From: Variovorax sp. PBL-E5
Lineage (GTDB): Bacteria; Pseudomonadota; Gammaproteobacteria; Burkholderiales; Burkholderiaceae_C
DNA: 64,000 bases
NCBI RefSeq assembly: GCF_901827185.1
Contig: NZ_LR594671.1
Coordinates: 2,108,001-2,172,000, forward strand
Direction: 5' to 3'
A model generated the notes under the pieces. That model did not search any database. It worked only from the letters and a program-made list of their open reading frames with translations, and had not been told where the DNA came from. Each line of letters opens with the position of its first letter. The stretch's first letter is position 1. A program made the position numbers and the translations under genes. Below, one piece after another: positions 38,618 to 48,553 of the stretch.

Positions 38618-40180
38618 ATGAAGATTCCCCGACTTTCGGCTGCAGCGTCTGTGCTGGCGATGACCGCCACGCTGCTGGCCGCCTGCGCGGCGCGGCCGGA
38701 CCTCGGCCCGCCGCCGAAGGTCTCGGCCAGCGGCGAGGCCGCGCAATTGCGCTGGCTCGACCGCGTCACCTGGGGCGCCGATGCACGCGACGCGCAGCGG
38801 CTCGCGCGCCTGGGTCTGCCTTCCTGGTTGCAGCAGCAGTTGCATCCGGGGCCCGCGGTGCTGACGGCCGAGGCGCAAGCGCAGATCGACGCGATGACGA
38901 TCTCCCGCACGCCGGTCGATCAGCTGGCCGTGGCGCTGGAAGCGCAGCGCGTCGCCGCCGACGCGCTGACCGACGACGACCAGAAGAAGGCCGCGCGCCA
39001 GGCCTGGCAGCAGGAACTCACGCGCCTGATGCGCGAGGCGCAGCAGCGCTTCGTGCTGCGTGCGCTGTACTCGCCGAACCAGCTGCAGGAGCAGATGACC
39101 TGGTTCTGGATGAATCACTTCAACATCGATGCGCGCAAGAACAACCTGCGCGTGCTGGTCGGCGACTACGAGGAAAACGCCATCCGCCCGCATGCGCTCG
39201 GCAGGTTCCGCGACCTGCTCGGCGCGACGCTGCATCACCCGGCGATGCTGCGCTACCTCGACAACGCGCAGAACGGCGCCGGCCACATCAACGAGAACTA
39301 TGCGCGCGAGCTGATGGAGCTGCACACGCTCGGCGTCGGCGGCGGTTATTCGCAGACGGACGTGCAGGAGCTCGCGCGCGTGCTCACCGGCGTCGGGCTC
39401 GACCTGCGCGCGCTCGACGCGCCGCCGCCGCGCATGCGCCCGGCGCTGCAGGCCGGCTACGTCCGGCGCGGCGTGTTCGCGTTCAATCCCAATCGCCACG
39501 ACGATGGACCGAAGACCTTCCTCGGGCAGCCGATCACGCAGCATGGCCTGGCCGAGGTCGACGAGGCGCTCGACCGCTTGGCGCGCGCGCCGGCCACGGC
39601 GCATTTCATCGCCAGCCAGCTGGCCGTCTACTTCGTCGCCGATGCGCCGCCGGCGCCGCTGGTCGCGCACATGGCGCAGACCTTCGAGCGGACCGACGGC
39701 GACATCGCGGCCACGCTGACGACGATGTTCGAGTCGCCGGAATTCACTGCCTCGCTGGGCGGCAAGTTCCGCGATCCGGTGCACTACGTCATCGCCGGCG
39801 TGCGGCTCGCCTACGACGGCCGCGTCGTCGCCAACGTGAACCCGATGCTGGCCTGGATGAACCGCATGGGCGAGCCGCTCTATGCGCACCAGACGCCCGA
39901 CGGCTATCCGCTCACGCAGGACGCCTGGGCCAGCGCCGGCCAGATGAGCACGCGTTTCGAGGTGGCGCGCGCCATCGGCGCCAGCGGCGCGGTGCTGTTC
40001 CGCACCGACGACAAGGCGCCGCTCGAGCGGCCCGCGTTTCCGCAACTCGCCGATTCGCGCACCGTGCGCGCGGCATGGCCCGGCCTGAGCGCCGACACGC
40101 GCGACGCGCTGGCGCAGGCGACGTCGCCGCAGGACTGGAACACCTTCCTGCTGGCATCGCCCGAACTCATGCACCGTTGA
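38618..40180 (+). CDS. DUF1800 domain protein (secreted, lipoprotein-like)
   Basis: A 520-residue protein with a hydrophobic leader ending in LLAACAARP, a lipobox-like LAAC at about residues 17-20, then the DUF1800 region. Typical stretches are MTWFWMNHFNID, YARELMELHTLGVGGGYSQTDVQELARVLTG, KTFLGQPI, and GEPLYAHQTPDGYPLTQDAW near the C-terminus. The function of DUF1800 is unknown. It is nearly always found beside a DUF1501 gene, as here (11-bp gap), and both are exported. The start at 38618 gives the leader peptide and has GGGAG upstream. Confidence 0.9.
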   Translation: MKIPRLSAAASVLAMTATLLAACAARPDLGPPPKVSASGEAAQLRWLDRVTWGADARDAQRLARLGLPSWLQQQLHPGPAVLTAEAQAQIDAMTISRTPVDQLAVALEAQRVAADALTDDDQKKAARQAWQQELTRLMREAQQRFVLRALYSPNQLQEQMTWFWMNHFNIDARKNNLRVLVGDYEENAIRPHALGRFRDLLGATLHHPAMLRYLDNAQNGAGHINENYARELMELHTLGVGGGYSQTDVQELARVLTGVGLDLRALDAPPPRMRPALQAGYVRRGVFAFNPNRHDDGPKTFLGQPITQHGLAEVDEALDRLARAPATAHFIASQLAVYFVADAPPAPLVAHMAQTFERTDGDIAATLTTMFESPEFTASLGGKFRDPVHYVIAGVRLAYDGRVVANVNPMLAWMNRMGEPLYAHQTPDGYPLTQDAWASAGQMSTRFEVARAIGASGAVLFRTDDKAPLERPAFPQLADSRTVRAAWPGLSADTRDALAQATSPQDWNTFLLASPELMHR

Positions 40181-40191
40181 AAGGAGCCTTC

Positions 40192-41403
40192 ATGCAACGA
40201 CGCGATCTCGTCAGGCTGCTTGCCGCGGCGCCCCTTGCCGGCGCGGCTGGCCAACTCATCGCCGCGCCGGCGGCCGGCCATGCGCGGCTGCTGGTGGTCT
40301 TCCTGCGCGGCGCCTACGACTGCGCCAGCCTGCTGGTGCCGGTCGCGAGCGACTTCTACCGTGCGTCGCGCCCGAACATCGCGATCGCGCGGCCGGGCGA
40401 GCCCGGCGGTGCGCTCCCTATCGATGCTGCATGGGGGCTGCATCCGGTGCTGGCGTCGAGTGTCATGCCGCTCTTCGAAAGCAAGCAGGCCGCGTTCATC
40501 GCCTTCGCGGGCACCGACGACCTCACGCGCAGCCACTTCGAGACGCAGGATTCGATCGAACTCGGACAACCGCTCGACCGGGGCCGCGACTATCGCTCGG
40601 GCTTTCTGAACCGGCTGGCCGCCGTGCTCGGCGCCGGCCCGTCGATCGGCGTCGCGCCGATCGCCTTCACCGACGAGCTGCCGATCTCGCTGCGCGGCGA
40701 TGCCAAGGCGGCCAACATGGCGCTCGCGTCGGTCGGCCGGCCATCGGTCGATGCGCGGCAGAGCCAGGTGATCGAGGCGATGTACCGCCACACCGCACTG
40801 GCCCAGCCGGTGGCCGAAGGCTTCCAGGTGCGCGACGAGGTGCAGCGCGCGGTGAAGGACGAGATGGATGCCGCGAGCCGCAACGCGATGACGGCCCGCG
40901 GCTTCGAACGCGTGGCCCGTCGCATGGCCCGCCTGATGCGCGAGAACTACGACCTCGGCTTCGTCGATGTCGGCGGCTGGGACACGCACGTGGGGCAGGG
41001 CGCCGCCACCGGCTATCTCGCGAACCGGCTGGACGAGCTGGGCCGCGGCGTGGCCGGCTTCGCCGAGGAAATGGGTCCCGAGGCCTGGCGCGACACGGTG
41101 GTCGTGGTCCTCAGCGAATTCGGCCGCACCTTCCGCGAGAACGGCAACCGCGGCACCGACCATGGCCATGGCACGGTCTACTGGGTACTCGGCGGCGGGC
41201 TTGCGGCGCAGGCCGGCGGCCGCGTGCTGGGCGAACAGGTCGAGGTGTCGCAGCCGACCCTGTTCCAGAACCGCGACTATCCGGTGCTCAACGAATACCG
41301 GGCCGTGTTCGGCGGCCTGTTCCAGCGCATGTACGGGCTTTCGCCGGCGCAGCTGGACCGCGTCTTCGCGGGCGTGGCGCCGAGGGATCTGAAGCTGGTG
41401 TAG
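40192..41403 (+). CDS. DUF1501 domain protein (twin-arginine-like leader)
   Basis: A 403-residue protein starting MQRRDLVRLLAAAPLAGAA, a short Tat-like leader with RR. DUF1501 belongs to the alkaline-phosphatase/sulfatase-like superfamily. Visible conserved parts are GGWDTHVGQGAATGYL, VVVVLSEFGRTFRENGNRGTDHGHG (likely metal ligands in the DHGHG segment) and the C-terminal PAQLDRVF. An AAGGAG lies before the ATG. It works with the upstream DUF1800 protein, but the substrate is not known. Confidence 0.92.
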   Translation: MQRRDLVRLLAAAPLAGAAGQLIAAPAAGHARLLVVFLRGAYDCASLLVPVASDFYRASRPNIAIARPGEPGGALPIDAAWGLHPVLASSVMPLFESKQAAFIAFAGTDDLTRSHFETQDSIELGQPLDRGRDYRSGFLNRLAAVLGAGPSIGVAPIAFTDELPISLRGDAKAANMALASVGRPSVDARQSQVIEAMYRHTALAQPVAEGFQVRDEVQRAVKDEMDAASRNAMTARGFERVARRMARLMRENYDLGFVDVGGWDTHVGQGAATGYLANRLDELGRGVAGFAEEMGPEAWRDTVVVVLSEFGRTFRENGNRGTDHGHGTVYWVLGGGLAAQAGGRVLGEQVEVSQPTLFQNRDYPVLNEYRAVFGGLFQRMYGLSPAQLDRVFAGVAPRDLKLV

Positions 41404-41425
41404 CCCGGCGCGTCGGGTGGCGCGA

Positions 41426-42289
41426 TCAGGGCTTGCGCACCATCTCGATCAGCCGCGCCAGCGCCACCGACGGCGTGCCGCGCCACACCAGGTGCGTGTG
41501 GTTGGCGCGGATGCGCGCCGGCAGCGCATGCTGGCGCACGTCGGCCGTGGCGCGCAGGGCCTTGAGCACCGACACCGGCACGATCGCGAAGCCGGTGCCG
41601 GCAGCCACGCAGGCGATCATGGCCTGGTAGGACGCGAACTCCAGCGAGCGCCCCGGCGCGAAGCCGCCCTTGCCCAGCCACTGCTCCAGCAACCGGCGGT
41701 ACGAACAGCCATGGGCGAAGCCGATCAGCGTCGAGCCGGCGAGGTCGGCCGGCCGCACCACCGGCGCTGCGCTGCGCGCGGTGATCAGCACCAGTTCCTC
41801 GTCGAAGACCGACAGGGTGCTCATGCCGGCCGCGGAGAAGGGCTCGGACACGAAGGCCGCCTCGACCTCGAAGGCATTCACGCGCTCGAGCAGCGCACCC
41901 GTGGTGCCGGTGACCAGCTCGACGACCACGCCCGGATAGAGCTTGTGGAAGCGCGAGAGCACCGGTGCGAGCCGGCTGCCCGCCGTGCTTTCGAGCGAGC
42001 CGAGCCTGAAGGCGCCGAGCGGAAGATCGCTGCGCAGTTCGCTCTCGGCCTCGTCGGCCAGGCGCAGCAGGCGTTCGGCATAGGGCAGCAGCTTGTGGCC
42101 GGCCGGCGCGAGCGCGAGCGTGCGGCCCTGCCGATGGAACAGCTTGTGGCCCAGCCGTTCCTCGAGCTGCTGGATGCGGGTCGTGACGTTCGACTGCACG
42201 CGATGGAGCTTGCCGGCCGCGCGGATCACGCCGCCTTCGGCCACGACGGTGCGGAAGATCTCGAGGGAGTCCAGGTCGATGGTTCTCAT
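41426..42289 (-). CDS. LysR-family transcriptional regulator
   Basis: A 287-residue LysR protein. The helix-turn-helix covers about residues 4-62 (LDSLEIFRTVVAEGGVIRAA, VQSNVTTRIQQLEERLG) and the effector domain follows. Signatures such as LPLGAFRLGSLESTAGSRLAPVLSRF resemble the CysB-like/YbhD group. It is divergent from an MFS gene with 66 bp between starts, so it most likely regulates that transporter and the flavin enzyme behind it. It is convergent with the DUF1501 gene. A very long open frame continues upstream of the ATG, but that is a shadow of the MFS gene. Confidence 0.93.
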   Translation of the reverse strand: MRTIDLDSLEIFRTVVAEGGVIRAAGKLHRVQSNVTTRIQQLEERLGHKLFHRQGRTLALAPAGHKLLPYAERLLRLADEAESELRSDLPLGAFRLGSLESTAGSRLAPVLSRFHKLYPGVVVELVTGTTGALLERVNAFEVEAAFVSEPFSAAGMSTLSVFDEELVLITARSAAPVVRPADLAGSTLIGFAHGCSYRRLLEQWLGKGGFAPGRSLEFASYQAMIACVAAGTGFAIVPVSVLKALRATADVRQHALPARIRANHTHLVWRGTPSVALARLIEMVRKP

Positions 42290-42355
42290 AGAAAGAATGA
42301 TTGTTCTGGATAATTCATTTGTGGAGAGTATCGATTCTGCGTCTAATGAAGGCCC

Positions 42356-43579
42356 ATGTCGAATGCCTCCAACCCCTCCATCCCCGTGGCGACGCCGTCG
42401 TTCCTCGCGGTTGGCACCGCCGGCCTGCTGGCGCTCGCGCTGGCGATGGGCATCGGGCGTTTCGCCTTCACGCCGATGCTGGCGCTGATGCTCCGCGCCG
42501 GCAGCACCGACGTGGCGGCGGGCGGCTGGCTCGCGGCGGCCAACTATGCGGGCTACCTGGTGGGTGCGTTGACGACCGCGCGGCTGCCGCTCTCGCCGCA
42601 ACGCATCGGGCTGGCCGCGCTGGCCGTCATCGTGCTGTCGACCGCGGCCATGGGCTGGACCGCGTCGCTGCCGATCTGGCTGGTGCTGCGCTTCGCGGCC
42701 GGCGTGGCGAGCGCGTGGGTGCTGATCAGCACCAGCGTCTGGTGCCTGGCGTGGCTCGCGCGCCTCGGGCGGCCGTCGGGCGCCGGCATCCTGTATGCGG
42801 GCGTCGGCGCGGGCATCGCAGTCGCGGGGCTCTATTGCTGGCGCGCAGGCGCGGCCGAGGTCGCGCCCGACCGGCTCTGGCTGCAGCTCGGTGCGCTGTC
42901 GCTGGTGGGTTTTGCGGTCGTTGCGGCGCTGATGCCGCGCGATGCGGCGGGCGGCGCCGCGCCCGCGGCCACCCCCACGGCCACGGCCACGGCCGCGCCG
43001 GCGCCGTCCGCCGGATTGCCGCGGGGCCTGGTGATCAGCTACGGCATGCTCGGCTTCGGCTACATCCTGCCTGCCACCTTCCTGCCGGTGCTGGCGCGCG
43101 CGGTGGTCGACGACCCCGCCGTGTTCGGCGCGGCGTGGCCGGTGTTCGGTGCGGCGGCGGCCGTGTCCACGCTGCTTGCCGGCGCACTGTTCTCGCAGCT
43201 TTCGCGCCGCGACCTGCTGGCGGGAAGCCACGTGCTGATGGCGCTCGGATGCCTGTTGCCGGTGCTGCACCTGTCCGCCTTCACGGTCCTCGCGGCGGCA
43301 TTGCTGGTGGGCGGCACCTTCGTGGTCGCGACCATGGCCGGCATGCAGGAAGCCCGGGCCGGCGCCGCCGGCGATCCGACGCGCGCGCTCGGCCGCATGA
43401 CCGCCGCGTTCGCGATCGGCCAGATGATCGGGCCCATGCTCTCGTCCGTGCTGAGCACCCGGACGCACGGTTTCGGTGGCCTCTTCATCGCGTTGGCGGC
43501 GGGTGCCGTGGCGCTGCTCGGCAGCGCGGTCTGGCTGGCTTTCGGCACGAACCGGGTTCCCTCTCGCGAAAGGACATGA
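42356..43579 (+). CDS. MFS transporter, YbfB/YjiJ family
   Basis: A 407-residue membrane transporter with about twelve helices. The opening LLALALAMGIGRFAFTPMLALM (GIGRFAFTP) is the hallmark of the YbfB/YjiJ family, whose substrates are not established. An alanine- and threonine-rich cytoplasmic loop sits mid-protein at about residues 200-225. It is regulated most likely by the divergent LysR protein, and the flavin oxidoreductase gene follows 1 bp after its stop, so the two form one unit. Confidence 0.9.
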   Translation: MSNASNPSIPVATPSFLAVGTAGLLALALAMGIGRFAFTPMLALMLRAGSTDVAAGGWLAAANYAGYLVGALTTARLPLSPQRIGLAALAVIVLSTAAMGWTASLPIWLVLRFAAGVASAWVLISTSVWCLAWLARLGRPSGAGILYAGVGAGIAVAGLYCWRAGAAEVAPDRLWLQLGALSLVGFAVVAALMPRDAAGGAAPAATPTATATAAPAPSAGLPRGLVISYGMLGFGYILPATFLPVLARAVVDDPAVFGAAWPVFGAAAAVSTLLAGALFSQLSRRDLLAGSHVLMALGCLLPVLHLSAFTVLAAALLVGGTFVVATMAGMQEARAGAAGDPTRALGRMTAAFAIGQMIGPMLSSVLSTRTHGFGGLFIALAAGAVALLGSAVWLAFGTNRVPSRERT

Positions 43580-43580
43580 G

Positions 43581-44618
43581 ATGACATCGCTGACCACCCT
43601 CCTCGGCATCGAGCTGCCGATCATCCAGGCCCCCATGGCCGGCGCCCAGGACAGCGCGCTGGCGATCGCAGTGAGCAATGCCGGCGGCCTCGGCTCGCTG
43701 CCTGCGGCGATGCTCGACGCGAACGCGCTGCGCAAGGAACTGGCGACGATCGCTGCGCAGACCACGCGGCCGTACAACGTCAATTTCTTCTGCCACACGC
43801 CGCCGGCCCCGGACCCGGCACGCGAGGCGCGCTGGCGCGAGGCGCTGGCGCCGTTCTACGCCGAGTTCGGCATCGCTGCCGCCGGCGTGCCTGCCGGCGC
43901 GGGGCGCCGGCCCTTCAATGCCGAAATGGCCGATGTGCTGGCCGAGTTCCGGCCGCGCGTGCTGAGCTTTCATTTCGGCCTGCCCTCGGCCGAGCTGCTG
44001 GCGCGCGTGAAGGCCTGGGGCGCGATCGTGGTCTCGTCGGCCACCACGCTGGACGAGGCGCGCTGGCTCGAACAGCACGGCGCCGACGTGATCGTGGCGC
44101 AGGGGCTCGAGGCCGGCGGCCATCGCGGCATGTTCCTCACGCGCGACCTGAGTACGCAGGTCGGCACCTTCGCGCTGCTGCCGCAAATGGTGCGCGCGGT
44201 GCGGGTGCCAGTGGTCGCGGCCGGCGGCATCGCCGATGCCGCGGGGGTCGCGGCCGCGCTGGCACTGGGCGCGAGCGGCGTGCAGGCCGGCACGGCCTAT
44301 CTGCTGACACCGGAAGCCACCATCAGCGCGGTGCACCGCAGCGCGCTGCAGGCCGGCGGCACGCACACCGCGCTGACCAATCTCTTCAGCGGCGGGCCGG
44401 CGCGCGGCATGGTCAACCGCGTGATGCGCGAGCTCGGCCCCATCAGCGACGCGGCCCCCGACTTTCCGCTGGCCACGCCGGCCATCGCGCCCTTGCGCGC
44501 GGCGGCGGAGCGGCAGGGCAGTGGCGATTTCTCGCCGCTGTGGTCCGGACAGAACGCGAGCGGCTGCCGGGCGGTGCCGGCCGCGGAGATCACGCGCGGG
44601 CTGGCGGAAGGCCTCTGA
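43581..44618 (+). CDS. Nitronate monooxygenase-family FMN oxidoreductase
   Basis: A 345-residue TIM-barrel flavoprotein. LLGIELPIIQAPMAGAQDSALAIAVSNAGGLGSL at the start, VVSSATTLDEARWLE with QGLEAGGHRGMF (phosphate loop and catalytic-site His region), and AAGGIADAAGVAAALALGASGVQAGTAYLLTPEA are the class signatures. The QAPM opening and Asn-Phe-Phe-Cys-His motif (VNFFCH) fit class I nitronate monooxygenase, which detoxifies propionate-3-nitronate. It is coupled to the MFS gene and so may act on the transported compound. Confidence 0.92.
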   Translation: MTSLTTLLGIELPIIQAPMAGAQDSALAIAVSNAGGLGSLPAAMLDANALRKELATIAAQTTRPYNVNFFCHTPPAPDPAREARWREALAPFYAEFGIAAAGVPAGAGRRPFNAEMADVLAEFRPRVLSFHFGLPSAELLARVKAWGAIVVSSATTLDEARWLEQHGADVIVAQGLEAGGHRGMFLTRDLSTQVGTFALLPQMVRAVRVPVVAAGGIADAAGVAAALALGASGVQAGTAYLLTPEATISAVHRSALQAGGTHTALTNLFSGGPARGMVNRVMRELGPISDAAPDFPLATPAIAPLRAAAERQGSGDFSPLWSGQNASGCRAVPAAEITRGLAEGL

Positions 44619-44756
44619 GTCCGCGAAGCGGCGAGGCTTCCTGCAAGCCCGTAGGACCGGGGCGCCGCGAGGCCGTCAGGTTGCTGCCATGTGCCGCAGG
44701 CACAATGGCGCCCCGCGCGGACAGGGTCCGTGAATCCGACCCGTTGCCTCCGCTCC

Positions 44757-46484
44757 ATGTTCGACAAACGATTTTTCCCTCGCCAGGCCGTCGCCTCCGG
44801 CGGCAACCGATGGGACTGGGCGCTGCTGCCGCTGGTGCTGGCGCTGCTGTTCGCGCTCGCCTGGGGCGGCTCGCAGATGGCGCGGCCCTACCAGCTCGGC
44901 GAGTCGCTGCCGATCAGCCTCGACCCGTGGTACCTGCCTTACTACCTGCTGCGCACCACGCTGCGCATGTTCCTCGCGCTGGGCGCGTCGCTGGTCTTCA
45001 GCTGCTGCTTCGCGGCGCTGGCGGCGAAGAACCGCACCGCCGAGAAGATCCTGATCCCGGTGCTCGACATCCTGCAGTCGATCCCGATCCTGGGCTTTCT
45101 GTCCATCACGGTCACCGGCTTCATCGCGCTGTTCCCGGGCAACCTGCTGGGCGTCGAATGCGCGGCGATCTTCGCCATCTTCACCTCGCAGGCCTGGAAC
45201 ATGGCCTTCAGCCTCTACCAGTCGCTGCGCACCGTGCCGCCGGAACTGCGCGAGGCGGCGTCCGTGTTCCAGCTCTCGGGCTGGCATCGCTTCTGGCGGC
45301 TCGAGCTGCCCTTCGCCATGCCGGGGCTGCTGTGGAACATGATGATGTCGATGTCGGGCGGCTGGTTCTTCGTGGTCGCGTCCGAGGCGATCTCGGTGTC
45401 GAACCAGAACATCAAGCTGCCGGGCGTGGGCTCCTACATCGCGATGGCGATCGAGGCGCGTGACCTCGGCGCGATCGGCTGGGCCATCGGCGGCATGCTG
45501 ATCGGCATCGTGCTCTACGACCAGCTGTTCTTCCGGCCGCTGATCGCCTGGGCCGACAAGTTCCGCTTCGAGGAAGGCAGCAGCGAGGACATGCCGAACT
45601 CCTGGCTGCTGACCTGGCTGCGCCGCACCGACCGGCTCAAGGGCCTGATGGTGCGCGCCGCGCGGCTGCTCGAACGCTCGCTGGTGCTGTTCCGGCGCGA
45701 CCATGACGGCACCTCGATCAAGGCCCGCCCGCGGCCGCCCAATCCGGCCGTGGCGCGCGTGTGGGACGCCGCGATCGCCGCCGGGGTGCTGCTCGCGGTG
45801 GTGTGGCTGGCGCGCTTCATCCATGCCGAGGTCGGCTGGTCCGAGGTGGCGCATGTGTTCCTGCTCGGCTTCTACACGCTGCTGCGCGTGCTGGTGCTGA
45901 TCGCGCTGGCCGCGCTGGTGTGGGTGCCGGTCGGTGTGTGGATCGGCATGAACCCGCGCTGGGCCGGGCGGCTGCAGGCGGTGGCGCAGTTCATGGCAGC
46001 CTTCCCGGCCAACCTGATGTTCCCGGTGGCGGTGGTGTTCATCGTGCGCTGGCATCTCAACCCGAACATCTGGCTCGCGCCGCTGATGGTGCTGGGCACG
46101 CAGTGGTATCTGCTCTTCAACGTGATCGCCGGCGCGTCGAGCGTGCCGACCGAGCTGCGCTACGCGGCCAGGAACCTCGGCCTGCGCGGCTGGCTGATGT
46201 GGCGGCGCTATCTGCTGCCGGCGGTGTTCCCTAGCTTCGTCACCGGTGCCATCACCGCCAGCGGCGGCTCGTGGAACGCCAGCATCGTGGCCGAATACGT
46301 GACCTGGGGCGACACCACGCTGCAGGCCGCGGGCCTCGGCAGCTACATCGCCCACATGACGGCCATCGGCGACTTCCCGCGCATCGCGCTCGGCATCGGC
46401 GTGATGTGCGTGTTCGTGATGGGCATGAACCATTTCGTCTGGCGCCGGCTCTATGAATTGGCGGAGAACAGGATGCATTTCTGA
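44757..46484 (+). CDS. ABC transporter permease with two fused permease domains
   Basis: A 575-residue membrane protein containing two copies of the binding-protein-dependent permease domain. The first half (about 60-290) has the EAA loop as [25 protein letters not shown], and the second (about 360-575) has [25 protein letters not shown]. So one chain supplies both transmembrane halves. The type is NitT/TauT (nitrate, sulfonate, bicarbonate). The ATPase gene follows directly. No binding protein is encoded nearby. The start at 44757 gives a short cytoplasmic head before the first helix. Confidence 0.92.
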   Translation: MFDKRFFPRQAVASGGNRWDWALLPLVLALLFALAWGGSQMARPYQLGESLPISLDPWYLPYYLLRTTLRMFLALGASLVFSCCFAALAAKNRTAEKILIPVLDILQSIPILGFLSITVTGFIALFPGNLLGVECAAIFAIFTSQAWNMAFSLYQSLRTVPPELREAASVFQLSGWHRFWRLELPFAMPGLLWNMMMSMSGGWFFVVASEAISVSNQNIKLPGVGSYIAMAIEARDLGAIGWAIGGMLIGIVLYDQLFFRPLIAWADKFRFEEGSSEDMPNSWLLTWLRRTDRLKGLMVRAARLLERSLVLFRRDHDGTSIKARPRPPNPAVARVWDAAIAAGVLLAVVWLARFIHAEVGWSEVAHVFLLGFYTLLRVLVLIALAALVWVPVGVWIGMNPRWAGRLQAVAQFMAAFPANLMFPVAVVFIVRWHLNPNIWLAPLMVLGTQWYLLFNVIAGASSVPTELRYAARNLGLRGWLMWRRYLLPAVFPSFVTGAITASGGSWNASIVAEYVTWGDTTLQAAGLGSYIAHMTAIGDFPRIALGIGVMCVFVMGMNHFVWRRLYELAENRMHF

Positions 46485-46504
46485 TGAACGCGCGAGGAGG
46501 GCCC

Positions 46505-47818
46505 ATGGCCGAAGCCATCGTTGAACTCAAGGGGGTGGGCAAGTCCTTCCGCTCCGCCGACGGCACTGCACGGTCGGTGCTCGAGGGCGTGGACCTGCGC
46601 CTGGCCGAAGGCGAGATCGTCGCGCTGCTGGGCCAGTCGGGCTCGGGCAAGTCGACGCTGCTGCGCATCCTGGCGGGACTGATCGGCGTCGATGCGGGCA
46701 GCGTGCGCTATCGCGGGCAACCGCTCTATGGACCGGCGCGCGGCATCGCGATGGTGTTCCAGTCCTTCGCGCTTTTTCCCTGGCTCACGGTGCAGCAGAA
46801 CGTGGAGCTGGGCCTGGAAGCGCGCGGCATCGAGCCGGCCGAGCGCGCACGGCGGGCCGAGGCGGCGATCGAACTCATCGGTCTCGCGGGCTTCGAGGGC
46901 GCGCTGCCGCGTGAACTGTCGGGCGGCATGCGCCAGCGCGTGGGCATCGCGCGCGCGCTGGTGGTCGAGCCCGAGGTCCTGCTGATGGACGAAGCCTTCT
47001 CGGCGCTCGACGTGCTCACCGGCGAGCGCCTGCGCGACGACATCCTGCAGCTCTGGGGCGGCGGCGAGATGCCGACCAAGGCCATGCTCATCGTCTCGCA
47101 CAACATCGAGGAAGCGGTGCTGATGGCCGACCGCGTGCTGATCTTCGCGACCGACCCGGGCCGCGTGCGCGCCGAGCTGCCGATCCGCCTGCCGCGGCCG
47201 CGCGCCGTCGAAAGCCTGGAGGTGAGGGCGCTGATCGACGAGGTCTATGCGCTCATGACAGAGAGCGTGGCCGTCGCCGGCCGCCCGGCCGACGAAGTGG
47301 TGCACATGCATCTGAGCGACCGCCTGCCCGACGCCGATGTCGGCCGCATGGAGGCCTTGCTCGAGATGCTGGTGGAGGACGGCCGCGACGGACGCGCCGA
47401 CCTGCCGCAGCTGGCCGAAGAAGCCGAGCTCACCGACCACGAACTGCTGCCGCTGGCGCAGGCGCTCGCGCTGCTCGGCTTCGCGCAGCTGGCCGATGCC
47501 GACCTGCACCTCACCAGCCTGGGCCGCCGCTACGTCGAAGGCGCCCACACGCTGCGCCAGCAGCTGTTCGGCCAGCAGCTGCTGGCCCATGTGCCGCTGG
47601 CCGCGCACATCCGCCACAGCCTGGAGCAGGCCCCGTCGGGCGAGCTGCCCGAAGAGCCCTTCCTGGATCTGCTGCGCGAAAGCCTCGACGCGGTCGTGGC
47701 CGAGCGCGTGCTGCGCACCGCGATCGAGTGGGGGCGCTATGGCGAGGTGTTCGAATACGAATTCAATACCGGCCTGATCCACTTGCCGGCCGGGGAAGAG
47801 GCCGAGGCGGTGGAATAA
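46505..47818 (+). CDS. ABC transporter ATP-binding protein with C-terminal AAA-associated domain
   Basis: A 437-residue ATPase. The N-terminal 240 residues form the NitT/TauT-type ABC domain: Walker [13 protein letters not shown]-loop [14 protein letters not shown], signature [15 protein letters not shown], Walker [13 protein letters not shown]. After about residue 260 comes the extra AAA-associated C-terminal domain, a winged-helix-like regulator found with double permeases like the one upstream. The start at 46505 has GAGGAGG only 4 bp upstream; ATG at 46484, overlapping the permease stop, is the alternative. The substrate is unknown. Confidence 0.92.
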   Translation: MAEAIVELKGVGKSFRSADGTARSVLEGVDLRLAEGEIVALLGQSGSGKSTLLRILAGLIGVDAGSVRYRGQPLYGPARGIAMVFQSFALFPWLTVQQNVELGLEARGIEPAERARRAEAAIELIGLAGFEGALPRELSGGMRQRVGIARALVVEPEVLLMDEAFSALDVLTGERLRDDILQLWGGGEMPTKAMLIVSHNIEEAVLMADRVLIFATDPGRVRAELPIRLPRPRAVESLEVRALIDEVYALMTESVAVAGRPADEVVHMHLSDRLPDADVGRMEALLEMLVEDGRDGRADLPQLAEEAELTDHELLPLAQALALLGFAQLADADLHLTSLGRRYVEGAHTLRQQLFGQQLLAHVPLAAHIRHSLEQAPSGELPEEPFLDLLRESLDAVVAERVLRTAIEWGRYGEVFEYEFNTGLIHLPAGEEAEAVE

Positions 47819-47823
47819 AGCTC

Positions 47824-47941
47824 ACCCCCCGGCCTCGCCCACTTCGTGTGGCTCTGCACCCCCTTGCAGGGGGCAACACCGGCGGACCGGCGAAGCCGGA
47901 TCCGCGGTGTTTCACGAAGGGGCCTGGCTGTGCCGGCCGGG
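47824..47941 (-). repeat. 118-bp dispersed intergenic element, copy B
   Basis: Inverse copy of 27772-27889 (seven mismatches over 118 bp by eye, no gaps), with the same two hairpins. It begins 5 bp after the ABC ATPase stop and precedes the chaperone-effector operon, so it marks the left edge of the region with lower GC content. Confidence 0.85.
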
Positions 47942-48077
47942 CGCTGGGCATAGACCGGCGCTGTTCGATGCAGGCGGGCTGACGCGAGGACTGAACCAAA
48001 AAGACTCTGACGTTACTCACGGCAGGCATGTATCCGTGGAGGTGCGTGCGTCCACCTATCTGCCGGAGGCAACGTCC

Positions 48078-48542
48078 GTGACCTTTCTTCTCGATCCTGA
48101 ATACGTCAGCCAGCGCCTGAGCGAAGTGGCGCCGCAATCCGAAGCCATTGCGGCCGTGCTCCAGAACAGTGAAAGCACCTGGGCGCTCGCCTTCGACAAC
48201 GACGTTGCGATGCTGATCGAGTGGGCCGACGAGCCGGCGCGCATCGTCCTCAGCGCCGACATCGGCAAGCCGCCGGCGCAACGCACCGCCGAAGTCCACG
48301 CGGCCGGGCTTTCCTACAACACCCTGTGGCGCGAAACCGGCGGCGCCAGGATCTGCATGGGTGGCGAACCCGGCGATCTGCTGCTGGTCCGCGAACTGGA
48401 TGCGGACAGCGTGCGGGGCGGCGATTTCATCGGGACCCTCGAACACTTTGCAGAGCTGACGCGGTGGTGGGAGGGCTATGTCACCAGCGAAGACCTCGGC
48501 ATGAACATGCCTGGAATGGCAGAGCTGACTTCACGTGCCTGA
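48078..48542 (+). CDS. CesT-like type III secretion chaperone
   Basis: A 154-residue acidic protein. The pattern of a strand-rich core (TWALAFDNDVAMLIEWADEPARIVLSADIG) followed by LSYNTLWRETGGARICMGGEPGDLLLVRELDAD and a helix FIGTLEHFAELTRWWEGYV matches the CesT/Tir chaperone family, including the closing helix with a conserved Trp. Such dimers hold effectors ready for type III secretion. The GTG start at 48078 has GGAGG 8 bp upstream. The two downstream genes follow after 11 and 18 bp, the usual place for the cognate effector. The assignment rests on pattern, not on a search. Confidence 0.72.
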   Translation: MTFLLDPEYVSQRLSEVAPQSEAIAAVLQNSESTWALAFDNDVAMLIEWADEPARIVLSADIGKPPAQRTAEVHAAGLSYNTLWRETGGARICMGGEPGDLLLVRELDADSVRGGDFIGTLEHFAELTRWWEGYVTSEDLGMNMPGMAELTSRA

Positions 48543-48553
48543 GGAGGGTGAAC

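Noticed and set aside
47993..48020. HrpL-type promoter (GAACC ... CTCAC) upstream of the chaperone gene
   Set aside because: The spacing is 18 bp rather than 15-16 and both boxes are incomplete (TGAACC, CTCAC); no PIP-type TTCGC pair is present either.
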